From: Isochrysis galbana
Lineage: Eukaryota; Haptophyta; Isochrysidales; Isochrysidaceae
Direction of reading: 5' to 3'
DNA length: 64,000 nucleotides
NCBI GenBank assembly: GCA_018136815.1
Contig: CM030934.1
Span: 392,627 to 456,626 of the forward strand
Below the pieces are notes generated by a model. That model worked only from the letters and a program-made list of their open reading frames with translations, was not told where the DNA came from and ran no database searches. Position numbers and translations under genes: made by a program. The stretch's first letter is position 1; every line of letters starts with the position of its first letter. Positions 33,596 through 44,231 of this stretch are shown here, in pieces.

Positions 33596-33740
33596 TCCAA
33601 CGGTGTCCCTCAGAGGTGTCCTCCAGCGGTGTCCCGCAGCGCGTCCCTCAGCGGTGCCCCGCAGCGCGTCCCTCAGCGGTGTCCTCCAGCGCTGTCTTTC
33701 AGCGGTGTCTTCCAGCGCTGTCCCACAGCGCTCGGCAACG
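33596..33740 (+). repeat. CAGCGGTGTCCCTCAG-type minisatellite
   Basis: About eight copies of a 15-17 base unit. It runs directly into the gypsy polyprotein frame. A compositionally similar CAGCGTCCCCC array lies at 58565-58720. Confidence 0.85.
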
Positions 33741-33744
33741 GTCG

Positions 33745-35223
33745 TCGTTGCCGGCGTCATGTGGCTCCGAGTATCTCCTATACACCCAGGATGCGGTCAC
33801 AATCCCGGCGTTGCACCAGGCGACCTTTTATGTTCGCGTCCCCCTAGCCCTACGAGAACACGAGGGCTATGCAATGCTAGTGGACCGTCTCCCTGTCCGC
33901 GATGCCTTAGAGAACCCACCACTCGTTCGCCCTCAAGTGGAGTTTCCGCGCGAGGACCACACGGTGGCGGTTACGGTGATTAACTTCGAGCACAAGGCCC
34001 TTCAACTAAGTTTATACTTAGTTCAGCATGGGGGGGCGCCTCGCGTCCCCCCTCTCAGGCACCAATTCCCCTCCGGGGGGCTTGTCGGTCAACCCCAAGC
34101 TCTGCCTTCTGGCATGAGCAGGGCATTCATCACAACAACCCAGACCCCCAGTGGGCGCGGGTCGCGAGCCGCACTCCCAGGCCCGCATGGGCCTGCTCTC
34201 GTACTGACTCCCCGCGTCGCTTTCCTCGTCGATGATTTCAACGCATCGCCAGGCGCAATGCTTACGCTGAACGGTCCTCCCCAGAGGACGTTTGCGGGGC
34301 TGCCACACCTGCACCAGCCCCGTTTGACGTGTTGGCATGTTGCCAAACAGGGTGGATGCGTGTGCGGGTGCGCCCGCAGCACCAGCCTCGCCACTCTCGC
34401 CACCATTGGGAGTGCGAGAAGGGGCTCTGGGCGCAAGCGCAAGGATGGGGAGGTTGTCGTCGTCCCGCCCGGTCACCCTGCCAGCCTACTCCCCGGTGGC
34501 CTCTGCTCACGTGGAATTTGTACTTCACGAGGCTACTCGGACTCCCGGCTCTACCGACGCCGATCCCGAAGCTGCACTAACCGAAGCGCAACGCGCCCTC
34601 CTAGATTCGATTAACGTTGACCTAGACGAACAGTTAACTCCTGATCAGCTCGGCCAGGTTCGTCGCTTGCTGGCCCGCCACATCGACGCCTTCGCGCTCG
34701 ACCCCAAGAACCCCAAGCACACGCATGTCATGGAAGTCGAACTTCCGCTACTCCCCGGTGCCACGGCTCATCGCCACGCTCCCTCTAAGATGGGAGACGA
34801 AGGACGCGCCATCGTTGAAAAGCACGTCGCCGAGATGGAAGCGGCGGGCATTATTCGCAAGTCCAACTCTCCCTGGGCTTCTCGAGTGGTGTTAGTTGGC
34901 AAGAAGGATGGTTCTGTCCGTTTCTGCGTTGACTACCGCGACACTAACTCGAAAGTCCGCATCTCCGATAGTCCGTTGCCTCTCACCGTCGAAGCCATCG
35001 ACCGCCTATCTCGCGGCCAGGGATCTCGAGATTCTCTTTTCCTGTGCATGCTCGACTTGGCCTCCGGCTTTTGGTGCCTACCCATCAAAGAGGAGGATAA
35101 GCCCATCACGGCCTTTTGCACCCATCGCCAAAAATATGAGTTCAACTACTTGCCGTTCGGCGTGCAGTCTGGTCCTTCCTACATGTGCCGCCTCATGGAC
35201 GCTGTGCTTCAAGGCCTAGCCTG
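33745..35223 (+). pseudogene. Ty3/gypsy pol fragment: linker and reverse transcriptase, interrupted
   Basis: 33770-34027 encodes a spacer ending with HTVAVTVINFEHKALQLSLY, like the region between protease and reverse transcriptase in gypsy elements. A GC-rich repeat (about 34028-34490) breaks it. The frame resumes with DLDEQLTPDQLGQVRRLLAR and the reverse transcriptase: VLVGKKDGSVRFCVDYRDTN (nt ~34890), LDLASGFWCLPIKEEDKPIT (~35050) and YLPFGVQSGPSYMCRLMD (~35150). It stops before the YxDD catalytic box, where unrelated sequence begins at about 35224. Non-functional. Confidence 0.9.
34028..34490 (+). mobile_element. GC-rich repeat inserted in the gypsy frame
   Basis: Starts CATGGGGGGGCGCCTCGCGT inside the pol frame. 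34139-34215 (CCCAGACCCCCAGTGGGCGC...) is the reverse complement of 27120-27190 with few differences. Target duplication not resolved. Confidence 0.6.
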
Positions 35224-36297
35224 GGAAGTGCCGAATTTTTCCCCCGCGGTAGCCGAACGGTGTCCCCCGCGTGGAACTCTCTTGCCGTCTGTCCTCGAGC
35301 CCTCGTCTTCCCCCACGGAACACTTGCAAAGCACTGACTTGACTCTTCCAAGCGTTTGTAATAGGGCCAGCCGTGTAATAGTTGGGCGTCGCCACACCGC
35401 CTAAACCCTCAGGTAAAACTCTCGTAAAAGAGAGAAGAGAGGGGACTATTATACTGAATCCTGCGGTCTTGCGGACTGCCGTGCCGACCGCCGATTCTTC
35501 ACCTCCCAGTCCGGACGGGTGTGGCTCACCTTAATTGCTTATTTGCCTTGTCTTTGCTTTCTGTCCCCATCTGTTTCGCTCACCTCTACCTCGCGAGGAC
35601 GCTCGATTCTAGCAGGGGGGTGTCGCATCCGCGATCGACTTCCGACCTTAGGCGTCTTCGAGCCCAGTCGTTCTTGTTGCCGCGGGGTTTTACTCGTAAC
35701 TTGTAGAACTCTGCACTCGTAACTCGCCCCTCGCTCCTTGCCGTTGCGCCCCTTTGTGGCCTGTCTCGCTCCTGTTTCGCTCCTTTGCACCTTGGGCCTT
35801 GCTCTGCCTTTGGTCCCTCCTTGCTGTCGTTCCCCCGCGCTCGTTCTCGCTCTCGTCGTAGGTGTTCGTCGTTGCGGACCTTTCCCCCGCGCGAAGCCTA
35901 CCCTCTCTCCCCTTCCGGTTTACGCTCGTAGATTCCCTCCTTACTTTCTATCTGTTCGTTCGCGGTAACCGCCGTTCGCCGTCGGCTCTTCCGTCGCATC
36001 ATCGCTCTCTTGTCGGCTTTCTCTTCCTTGTTTGTTTCCTTCCTTCTGTGTTTTCCCCGCCCAAGTGGAGAAAGATACGTTAGTGTGGAGGAATGTTGGG
36101 TGAAAGTCAGGTGTGCGTGTCTCGGATTGTTGTCGGACTCATCGGATTGGTACCCTGTCGGCCTCTGTCGCCCTCGTCCCTCGTCCCAGTCGCTCCTCGC
36201 TCCCTCGTTTTCGCTCTCGCTCTCGCTCAGTCGTAACCAGCAATCTTACAACACCAACCAAATCCACTCACTCACCCACTCACCCTCGCTATCCGCT
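35224..36297 (+). mobile_element. LTR-like and leader region before the gag start (copy 2)
   Basis: AGCAGGGGGGTGTCGCATCC near 35613 looks like a polypurine tract followed by an LTR start (compare TGTCGTATTCC at 19737 and 44069). 35985-36100 (CGCTCTCTTGTCGGC, then GATACGTTAGTGTGGAG) matches 20740-20840. No primer-binding site could be assigned with confidence. Confidence 0.5.
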
Positions 36298-36549
36298 ATG
36301 TCCGCTCCGTCTTCGCGCTCGCCCTCGCCACTGCCCGCCATCCATCTCCCAACCATGGAAGATGGCCTGCCCGTCCCGCCCGCCAATGGCCAAAATGCCG
36401 TGCCTGCCGCCGCCTACCTTCCGTCCCGTTCGGTTCCTCCTGTCCCATCCATAACCTCCAATCCGTCAGATTGGGGATGGGCGCCATGGCGTGCGGATGA
36501 GAGGGGTGAGGAGGGAGGGGGAGGGGTGAGGAGGAGGAGGGAGGGGTGA
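36298..36549 (+). pseudogene. gag-like N-terminus of an LTR retrotransposon
   Basis: ATG at 36298 opens a Pro/Ser/Ala-rich frame (MSAPSSRSPSPLPAIHLPTM) with the same start as the frame at 21019. It runs into a GGGAGGGGTGAGGAG repeat and stops at 36549. Confidence 0.55.
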
Positions 36550-36635
36550 GGAGGGGGAGTGAGGAGGGGGAGCGAGGAGGCGGCGGAGGACCGAGGCCAC
36601 GCGCAGCGTTGCGGCGAGAATGAAAAATGAAATAC

Positions 36636-36785
36636 ACACACACACACACACACACACTATATATATATATATATTATAGTGTGTATACAGCTGTGTATAC
36701 ACTGTGTATAGAGCCGAAGGCTGTATACACAGCGTATAATGTGTATACTCGGGGCCGTCTTGTGTATATGCCATGTAGGTGTGGG
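36636..36785. repeat. CA and TA microsatellites followed by TGTGTATAC palindromic words
   Basis: CA repeat (36632-36656), TA repeat (36657-36676), then six or seven TGTGTATAC/GTATACACA words in about 100 bases. Such word clusters are also seen inside the hAT ends in this window, but no element boundary was found here. Confidence 0.75.
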
Positions 36786-36939
36786 ACCGGAGGCCTCCCC
36801 TAATGGAGTTGAGCGACTCGTGCAGTGGGTGGCTGTGGCTGGTGAGGGTTGGTGTGTTGGTCTGCATGGCAACCAGCCATGGCTGCCATGCTACGTTGTT
36901 CGCATGCTTCGCGGGCCGGCGCGCGCGATGGCTCTCACT

Positions 36940-37094
36940 CACGCGCACCTAGTTGGGAGGGTCGTCAAAGCGCGCGGGCGCTTCGGTGAGCGGCGTAGTG
37001 TCCATGAGCAGGTCATAGTCCTCAGCAGCATCGATCGGCGCGGGGCGGGGAGGGGAGCGGGCCGCGCTCCATGACCCTATCAGTTTACTGATAG
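36940..37094 (-). mobile_element. hairpin-headed repeat copy e
   Basis: Minus strand: perfect stem CTATCAGT/ACTGATAG with two-base loop (37094-37077), then GGGTC and ATGGAGCGCGGCCCGC from 37072. Fragment; sequence similarity to other copies extends at least 40 bases. Confidence 0.65.
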
Positions 37095-37118
37095 TTGATA
37101 TACTTACTTCTCGAGCTG

Positions 37119-37425
37119 TAAGCAGCTCAGGGTGTATTCTTATGCTCTTACGTCATATTTCCGTCCCGTTTTGTATCCGGTCATTTCGAATGGTCCAATC
37201 ACCGGTAGTTGGTCCGATGATCCCTCGTTCCTTCGATGCCGTCGTCCGTGGTTTCTGGGCGTGTAGGTCCTCTCCATAGGTGGCGGTTACGGCCTGCCTT
37301 ACTTCTTGAGCTGCCACCTCGGAGTATATTCTTATAGTCGTCGTATTCGTATTTCCGTCCCGTTTTGTATCCGGTCATTTCGAATGTTCCAATCACCGAT
37401 AGGTGGTCCGATGCTCTCTCTAAAG
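37119..37425 (-). pseudogene. LINE endonuclease fragment in two tandem partial copies
   Basis: Minus strand frame 37396-37199 starts MIGTFEMTGYKTGRKYEYDD and resembles the segment VMGTFEMVGFKPGRTYD of the LINE fragment at 7.6 kb. A block containing TTTCCGTCCCGTTTTGTATC is present at 37150-37195 and again at 37351-37385, so about 190 bp were duplicated in tandem. Confidence 0.65.
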
Positions 37426-37866
37426 CTCAGATATAGTATCAAGTACTTAGGTTTTTGTGTCTTGGGTCTCAGTCCGGAGTCCGGTCATGTGCATGTGGCC
37501 TCGTGGCCTGGCGTGTTGGTGCAGCACGCTCATGCTACATGCTAATTTGTTTTCTTATCCTCTTCAATGATCGTTGGAGTTGAGCGTGAGCCATGCCACT
37601 AGCCACTAGCCACGCCTTTGCTCACTCGCGAGCCCCTTCCTATGCGAGTTCTCTCCGCACTCACGCCCAGGCATGAAAGCGGGATGCGGGATGTGGCTTA
37701 TGATAATTCCACAATGTGGCTGGGTCCACGGAAACAACACGGCTGGGAGGTTCAGTCCCGATTGTCAATCGCCCTTGAGAGGTATGCACACTGCGAATAG
37801 AGAAGGCTCTCTACACATCCGACTTTGGTACAAGGCTTGCACTTCAGGACAACTTTGCGAGTACAT
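37426..37866. other. downstream region of CWC15; no gene seen
   Basis: Ordinary sequence. No element ends or coding signal. Confidence 0.45.
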
Positions 37867-39194
37867 TCATTTGATGTAGCGTTGCAGAAATTTGCGATGG
37901 AAGTCGTTGCGCACGGTATCATTGATGAAGCGCCTCGCCTCCTTCTTTGGCTCACGGGCTTGGTTTTTGAACACGACGTCATCGTCCCACCTAAGAGTCA
38001 GCGCATAACGCAAGTAGTTGACGGGCCAAGGGGGACCGGTAGCAGTTTCGCCAAGCATCCCCACCTCTCAATTTGGCGGAGATTCCATGCCGTCAGCACG
38101 CGTAGGAGGCATGCAGATGAACACGAGGCTTGGTGGAGCAACGATCATGACAAAGTGTGGGCGCACCTCCTCTTCACACTAAAGTTTGAGCTAGCACCAC
38201 CGGAAGCTCCGAGTCGAGTAGGATCGAGCAGCGGATTGCCTTGCAAGATGGCTGAGTCAGCCTCCCTAGCTTCCGTCTCGGCCGCTTCGCGGTCTCTCTT
38301 TGCCACCTCCGCTGCCCGCTCCTTTTTTATGCGCTCGAGCTCACGCATGAGCTCCTCCGTCTCATCCTCGTCGTCATCCTCATCGCTGTCGTCATTCTCC
38401 TCGTCGTCCTTTGAGAGGGCTGAAGGCAGCTGCCGATCGTCCGCGTCGCCAGGATCAATTATGAGGGCCACATCCTCATCATCATCCTCATCATCGGGTG
38501 GAGGTAGAGGCGGGGGCGGCTTGGCAGCTGGCACCTTACCGATTGCCTTGAGGTGCTCAAGCTCGCGTTGCGCAAGCTCAGCGCGCAGATCCTTTGCGCG
38601 GACCTCCTCCTGCGTCCCCTGACCGGGAGCCCTGTAGATGAGAGCAGCAGGGACACGGGACTTGCGGCATCAGCGCGATGGAGAAAGCCCACCGAGAGCT
38701 ACTGGCAGTAAGGCAAGAGGGCAAAGGAAGGAGGGAGGGAAAATGTGAAGCAGAAAAAGTGAACAACGGTGAGAAATGAGGTCGGGCAGCGAGGACGCGA
38801 GGGGCGCAGAGTGCAGAGCTGGATGGAGAACTGAATGAGTGAAGGGCACATGGCCTCAGAGCGTGGGAAGAGAGAGTGGGGGCATAGAAGGATCAACTGC
38901 CGTGCGTAGTGTGTGGGGAGAGCATGTGGATGGTAGTGGTGGAAGATGAGGGGAGGAAGGGGCGGCGGGGGATGGAGACGCAGGGTGGGTGGGCGGGTGG
39001 GAGGGACGGAGGGAAGGGCGCGGGGTAAGAGAGAGAGAGAGAGGAGAGACGTGCATGGCGCACCTCTTCTTGACCGTGAGCTGTCCGGCCAGGTCGTGCA
39101 CGTGCACGCGCGACACGCCCGCCACGTACCGGCCGCCTCCCTGCTCCTTGCCGCCCACCGCCGTGTGGAAGGTTGGTCGGTGCGCCGTCGTCAT
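37867..39194 (-). CDS. CWC15: CWC15 pre-mRNA splicing factor
   Basis: Component associated with the Prp19 complex and the catalytic spliceosome. Exons on the minus strand: 39194-39064, 38631-38167, 37990-37867; both introns (432 and 176 bp) are GT-AG, each splitting an Arg codon; 239 residues against 229 in human. Exon 1 starts MTTAHRPTFHTAVGG, the invariant CWC15 N-terminus. Exon 2 has TQEEVRAKDLRAELAQRELE, an acidic Asp/Glu stretch, ELMRELERIKKERAAE and GNPLLDPT. Exon 3 gives WDDDVVFKNQAR, RRFINDTVRNDFHRKFL and ends RYIK, the family C-terminus. All family blocks occur in the right order, so the identification is firm. The first intron is purine/pyrimidine-rich. The neighbouring upstream region contains a G24 run. 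Confidence 0.96.
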
Positions 39195-39808
39195 CGCCCC
39201 CGCCCTCCTCCCCTCCCCCTCTGCCCCAACCCTTCCCTCTTACACGCGCGCGCCTCCTGGGGGAAGGGGGCGGAGGGGAGAGGGGGGGGGAGGGGCGGAG
39301 AGAGGGGCCCCCGATAGCTATCGGGGGGCGTTGGCTCCTGGGGGGTAACATATATCAAGTCCTTACAAGTCACTCTTTTAAAAAAATACTCGACCCCGAC
39401 CAGGAGACACGTCCACTCGGGGGCTCGGGGGGGGGGGGGGGGGGGGGGTTGTAAGGGGTAAAGCGGTAAAGCCGACCACCGCGACCAAGAGGTTGGGCAT
39501 GGCCAGAGATTCGCGAATTTTTTGCGCAATTTGCAATTTGGGTGAGTCAACGAAAACGACATTTTCGACGAAACTTGGCGGGGGGGGGGGGGGGGCGCGG
39601 AGCTCCGACGCGAAATTTGGGCCTGTTGCCTCCCCCCCTAACGCCCAACGCCCCCCCCCCTCGCGCCCACGCGCCACGCGACCCTAGCTTCCTACGGAAG
39701 TCAAAAACAGTGGCAGTGTGTTCCTACGGAAGTCAAAAATCAAAAACAGCGCCGTACACTGTTTTTCATCGTGTTTTTAGGAGACCCCTATGTCCTATGT
39801 CCGGAACA
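39195..39808. other. upstream region of CWC15 with G runs and AAACAGTG debris
   Basis: G runs at 39429-39448 and 39581-39595. 39690-39790 contains TTCCTACGGAAGTCAAAAA twice and ACAGTG/CACTGTTTTT words like the hAT-type element at 60026. No gene. Confidence 0.5.
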
Positions 39809-39809
39809 A

Positions 39810-40318
<509 letters not shown>

Positions 40319-40369
40319 GGGGGAGACTCTCCCCCTCCCTCTTCCCTCTTCCTCCTCTCTTCCCTGCGG

Positions 40370-40790
40370 CGGGGGCCCATGGCGCGCGCCTGCGGCCCCT
40401 CTTCAGGTCCCCAGGAGGCCTGCAGGGGGCCTGGTAGCACAGCTCAGGGGGCAGGTGAGGCTAGGGCATGGCCCTGGCCCCTCCTGCCTCTCTCTCGCTG
40501 GCTCTCGCGCCCCTGCCGGTCGACAGGAGCTGGCTGGAGGGTCCTGATCAGGGGGGCGGCTTAGGGGGGGAGGGGTTGGTCAGAGCGACACGCTGGCCAG
40601 CGCTTGCCAGGGCGTGCGATTTGTGCCCTGCTCTCAGGGGCAGGCGAGTGCCTGGGCTGTCTGGGTGAGTCCCCCCTACATCAGCAGCGCAGGGGGCAGG
40701 GGGGTGGGCTGGTTCTAGCCCCCCATGAGGGGAGTCGAGAGAGTGCCCCTCCTCCCCCTGGGCGACCAATCATAAGATTAGTGGCTTGGG
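40370..40790 (+). mobile_element. GC-rich dispersed repeat copy
   Basis: ATGGCGCGCGCCTGCGGCCC at 40379 and the following GGGGGC/CTGGC-rich 400 bases match the repeat at 32340-32705 in reverse orientation and 26925-27300 in the same orientation. No intact frame. Confidence 0.55.
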
Positions 40791-41336
40791 CTTGTATGGG
40801 TATGGGTTAGCGTTATACACAAGGCTAGAGCCGCTCGGGCTTGGCACCCTGTCCTCCCTGCACACTCCGCTAAGCTACCGTGGACTGACAAGTGTGAGTT
40901 TACTGCTCTAGAAATGCGCCGGCTGGACGGCTGGACTCAGTGACCCAGCCCGGAACAGTACTCTCCAGGCTGGTACTCCCCCCCGCCGCGATGGCGTCCG
41001 CCGTACGTAGTCGCTGTGCCACCGTGTCACGTGCGTAGATGAGAGAAACTTCGGGGTCCCAGCGCCCGAGAGCTCGGAGCTACTGCTCCGTTCCGCCGGC
41101 GTCCGCCAGGTCCGTCGCGCTGCCGATGCAGAAGCTATGCACGCCGACCTCGGTTGCGTCTAGCTGGCCCGGGAGGCGGGCCAACAGCTGCTTCGCGTAC
41201 TGGCTAAGCTCAGCCGTAGATTGGCGCTAGAGCCCCTGTTTTGCAGCCGCCGCCCGTCGCTTGTAGGCCGAATAGGGGGCCGTCGCGCCGCGCCCCAACC
41301 TAGCGCCCAACACGCAAAAGGGAGAGGCGAGCATGT
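40791..41336. other. intergenic; no gene seen
   Basis: Mixed sequence downstream of the DUF2087-like gene. No coding or RNA signal. Confidence 0.4.
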
Positions 41337-41558
41337 GAGCATGTTCGTGTTCACACACCCGTCAATGAGACGCATCCGACGTATGCGTTTCCCCGTACTC
41401 ACCCTTCTCAAGGGCTACGGTCGCAGCCCTCGTCGTAGTCTATCCTGAGCATGTTCGTGTTCACACACAACGTCAACGCGACGCATCCGGCGTATGCGTT
41501 TCCCTCTACTCACCCTTCTCAAGGGCTAGGGTCGCAGCCCTCATCACAGTCTATCCAC
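41337..41558 (+). repeat. 110-bp tandem duplication across the 3' end of the DUF2087-like gene
   Basis: Copies at 41337-41446 and 41447-41558 share GAGCATGTTCGTGTTCACAC, CCCTTCTCAAGGGCTA and AGTCTATCC. The inner copy contains the stop codon (41546-41544) and last codons of the gene at 41544-43199; CCCTT...AAGGG inside each unit is a short inverted repeat. Confidence 0.85.
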
Positions 41559-43199
41559 AGCCAATTTGAGCGCCTCCTCCCTAAGCTGCACGCCACCACC
41601 TCCTGGCAAGCGCTCCACCAACCCACATCGCTCAAGCTCCTTCCTAATTGTTGGGCAGTCCGGCACCTTTGCACGCGTGAATCGCGTCCCGATGAGCCAA
41701 TCGATCTCACGTTCAATGTACTGGCGCCCAGGGACGAGGAAGTGCGCTAAGAACAGGGCGCCCAGCGCCTGCTGCTTCGCCTTCCGCGGCCATGCGCTCA
41801 AGACGCGGATGCCGCCCTCCACGTGAATTAGGCCGGCAACTGATTTCTTCGCTATGATGACCTCTGACTCTTGTGCCGTGGGCACCGCATGCGGAAGGAA
41901 ACAGCGGACAGAGTCTCGGCCATTGTTGCATATCTCTTCGGCGGTGGGCATTGGCTGACACACAAGGAGGCTCCAGCGCCCGGCGCCCGGCGCATGACCC
42001 TCGTCCCATCCATCGATTCTAAACGGCGGAAGGCGGGCATGGATCGTGCCATGCTCGATGGTTCTGTCAGCGAGCATGCATCGCACCTCGCAGCAAACGG
42101 TGGGCTCGTCGACGTGCGTCTCGAGAGACGCAAATATGAAATTGTCTTCTTGCACCGTGCCGTGGCATACGGCATGTCTTTCGTCTGCTCCAGTCGTGGG
42201 GACAAAGGTGACCGACGCACGCGAGTACGCCCAGTCTTCCACTCTATCCTTGACTGGCTCAAGTAAGACGCAGCGGTAGCGTCGGTAGGCGCGCGGTTCT
42301 GTGCAGTCAAAGCTGGCCCTCGGAGCGGACACCCATTGGGCAGCAAGCGGGAGGGCCCACCATGGACGGCGCGAAATGACTGCTGCTCGAGTGGCGAAGA
42401 GCTTGTCCCCATCGAGCACGAACTTCACCCGAGAGCTAGAGAGTGTGTACCGGCACGGGCCGGTATAGGTCTGCTCCCCCTCTCCGCCGTCGTGGCTGCC
42501 GTCCTGCTCCACGTCATCACTTAGGACGTGTGCCACGGACTCGACGCCATCTCTGACATTCACCAGAAGCCCGCGGCGCAAGAGATCGGCGATGATGGCT
42601 TTCACGAGTGCCTCTTCCGCCGTCTCCTCCAAGTGTGCGTGAACCACCATGCGCACGTCTTTGGCAGAGTAGCGTGCCTCGGGCACGAATCGCATGGCAA
42701 GCCAGAGAGATGCCCATAGCTGGTGCCTGTCTCGCGAGGGCCACCTGGAGAAGGTGTGCGCGACGGGCATTTCGGCGTGCTCGCGCATGTACTTGTTCTG
42801 CACCAGCAAACCGCGCAACACCTCCGACGCCAGTGAGCGCTCGAGGCCGAAGAGAACCCGCTGCTCTCGATCGCTTTCCCTCTCATCCCTCCCTTCTCCG
42901 TCCCCATCCCCGTCTCTCTCTGCCTCTTCCTGCCTCTCCCTCTTCATCTCCGTCTCCCTCTCTGTCTTTCGCTCGCTCTCTCCCTCTCCCTCTCGCCGCC
43001 CCTTCCACCGCTCTCGCTCACTCTCCGCCCTCTTGCCGCACTCCCTCCACAAGGTGAGCTGAGCGTCGGCGTGAAGCCAGAGAGGGGGAAGAGTGAAATC
43101 GTGCAGCTCCACTCCGCCCAGCGCCGACCGGCCGTCGTGTGAGCTGTATTCCAGCAGCAGTGAGCCGAAGGCGGCGGCCGACGGCGCCTCCGACCCCAT
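41544..43199 (-). CDS. protein with two DUF2087-like winged-helix segments
   Basis: Single exon, 551 residues from the ATG at 43199 (upstream in-frame codons lack an ATG). Residues ~55-115 are a low-complexity Arg/Glu stretch. Two segments of about 60 residues share one pattern: LWLAMRFVPEARYSAKDVRM...LLRRGLLVNVRDG (nt ~42710-42560) and LFLAHFLVPGRQYIEREIDW...RKELERCGLVERLPGG (nt ~41745-41590). Both read F-x-P-x-x-x-Y-x-x-x-x-(V/I) then L-x-R-x-(L)-L/LV, which I recognise as the DUF2087 wHTH pattern. The ~250 residues between them are novel to me, with a repeated aromatic/basic composition and no enzyme motif. DUF2087 is usually bacterial and linked to transcription regulation, so DNA binding is a guess. 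Composition matches host genes. Confidence 0.7.
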   Translation of the reverse strand: MGSEAPSAAAFGSLLLEYSSHDGRSALGGVELHDFTLPPLWLHADAQLTLWRECGKRAESERERWKGRREGEGESERKTERETEMKRERQEEAERDGDGDGEGRDERESDREQRVLFGLERSLASEVLRGLLVQNKYMREHAEMPVAHTFSRWPSRDRHQLWASLWLAMRFVPEARYSAKDVRMVVHAHLEETAEEALVKAIIADLLRRGLLVNVRDGVESVAHVLSDDVEQDGSHDGGEGEQTYTGPCRYTLSSSRVKFVLDGDKLFATRAAVISRRPWWALPLAAQWVSAPRASFDCTEPRAYRRYRCVLLEPVKDRVEDWAYSRASVTFVPTTGADERHAVCHGTVQEDNFIFASLETHVDEPTVCCEVRCMLADRTIEHGTIHARLPPFRIDGWDEGHAPGAGRWSLLVCQPMPTAEEICNNGRDSVRCFLPHAVPTAQESEVIIAKKSVAGLIHVEGGIRVLSAWPRKAKQQALGALFLAHFLVPGRQYIEREIDWLIGTRFTRAKVPDCPTIRKELERCGLVERLPGGGGVQLREEALKLAVDRL

Positions 43200-44068
43200 C
43201 GAAGCTTGGCGACGCGGGCCCACGCCCAAGATCCAAAAACATTATCAGGGGGTTTTAGGGAGTTTGATCGGGGTTTGACATCAGATTTGACCGCAGACCT
43301 CGCGATCAAACCGCGATGAACCGGTTTACTTTGACCTCGCAAGGGGGCGGGAAGATCAGACCCAGTTGGTTCACCTACTGGTTTTTCTTTCTCTGGCGCC
43401 TGGCATTGTGGCGGTGAGCGAGAGCGCCGTCGCTGCCGCAAGAGGGCCCTCTGGCCTCTGGCAGCTAGCAGCCTGCAGCGACACATGCACAGCATGTCCC
43501 CACACCAAGTGGCGTTGCCGTCTTCCCGCCAGCCCATTCATCGCAGCCCGCCCGCACCGCGCGCGCGCAGGTGACGACGAGCACGTACGTGACAATGAAC
43601 TATGCTCCGGAGCAACGCAAGTATGCACGTATGCACTCCTTCGCCCTATCCGCCGCTCGCCGCGTCTCGTTTCACTCCCCGGCGCCCGGCGAGGAACCAC
43701 TCACTCTCCTGGCATGCCTGATGGCTTGCCAGGAGCGCACTGCCTTGCTAACCCATTCCTCTCCCCACAGGCACGCCTGATTCGCCCGCTCAGGCCTGTC
43801 GTGGCGAGCCCATCCCTCTGACCAGCCCTAGCCCGGTCACTCACTATGGGGGTACGATGCGTACAAATAGGTCGCCGCGTCAAGCTTCCGAATTTGTGCT
43901 CAAAGGGCCCACGGGTGCTCTCGTCTTCTATTTTAAGCGCCGCCTTCAACGTTCGGTTTCTCGGTTATCTTTGGTTCTCTCGCCTTGTAGTTCTAATTCT
44001 GGATTTCTTCTATTTCGGTTATTTTGTTCTCCTTCCATGCAACTCGTCGAGACGACTCGAATTTAGTC
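43200..44068. other. upstream region of the DUF2087-like gene; no gene seen
   Basis: Repeated GATC/TTTGACC words just upstream of the start (43245-43345). Remaining sequence shows no supported gene. Confidence 0.45.
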
Positions 44069-44231
44069 GGGGAGTGTCGTATTCCATACGAGGACAGACT
44101 TTTACTTTTAGCCGGCGAGCTATTTTAACTCTCAAGGTCTCGTTGATGGGTATATCGTCTCTTCTCCTACTTTCGCTTGATGACATCAAACGTTCCACGA
44201 TTGTCGTCCGTCTTCTGTTATACGTTATACC
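44069..44231 (+). mobile_element. LTR-like repeat copy 2
   Basis: TGTCGTATTCCATACGAGGA from 44069 after a GTCGGGGAG block; about 160 bases match 19737-19895. Interrupted at 44224-44231 (GTTATACC), where a hAT-type end begins. Confidence 0.6.

Noticed and set aside
33291-33740. possible CRISPR array
   Set aside because: Units are contiguous minisatellite repeats without unique spacers, and the DNA is eukaryotic nuclear.
43366-43821. 151-aa plus-strand gene
   Set aside because: No motif, no splice or start context, composition typical of non-coding GC-rich sequence.
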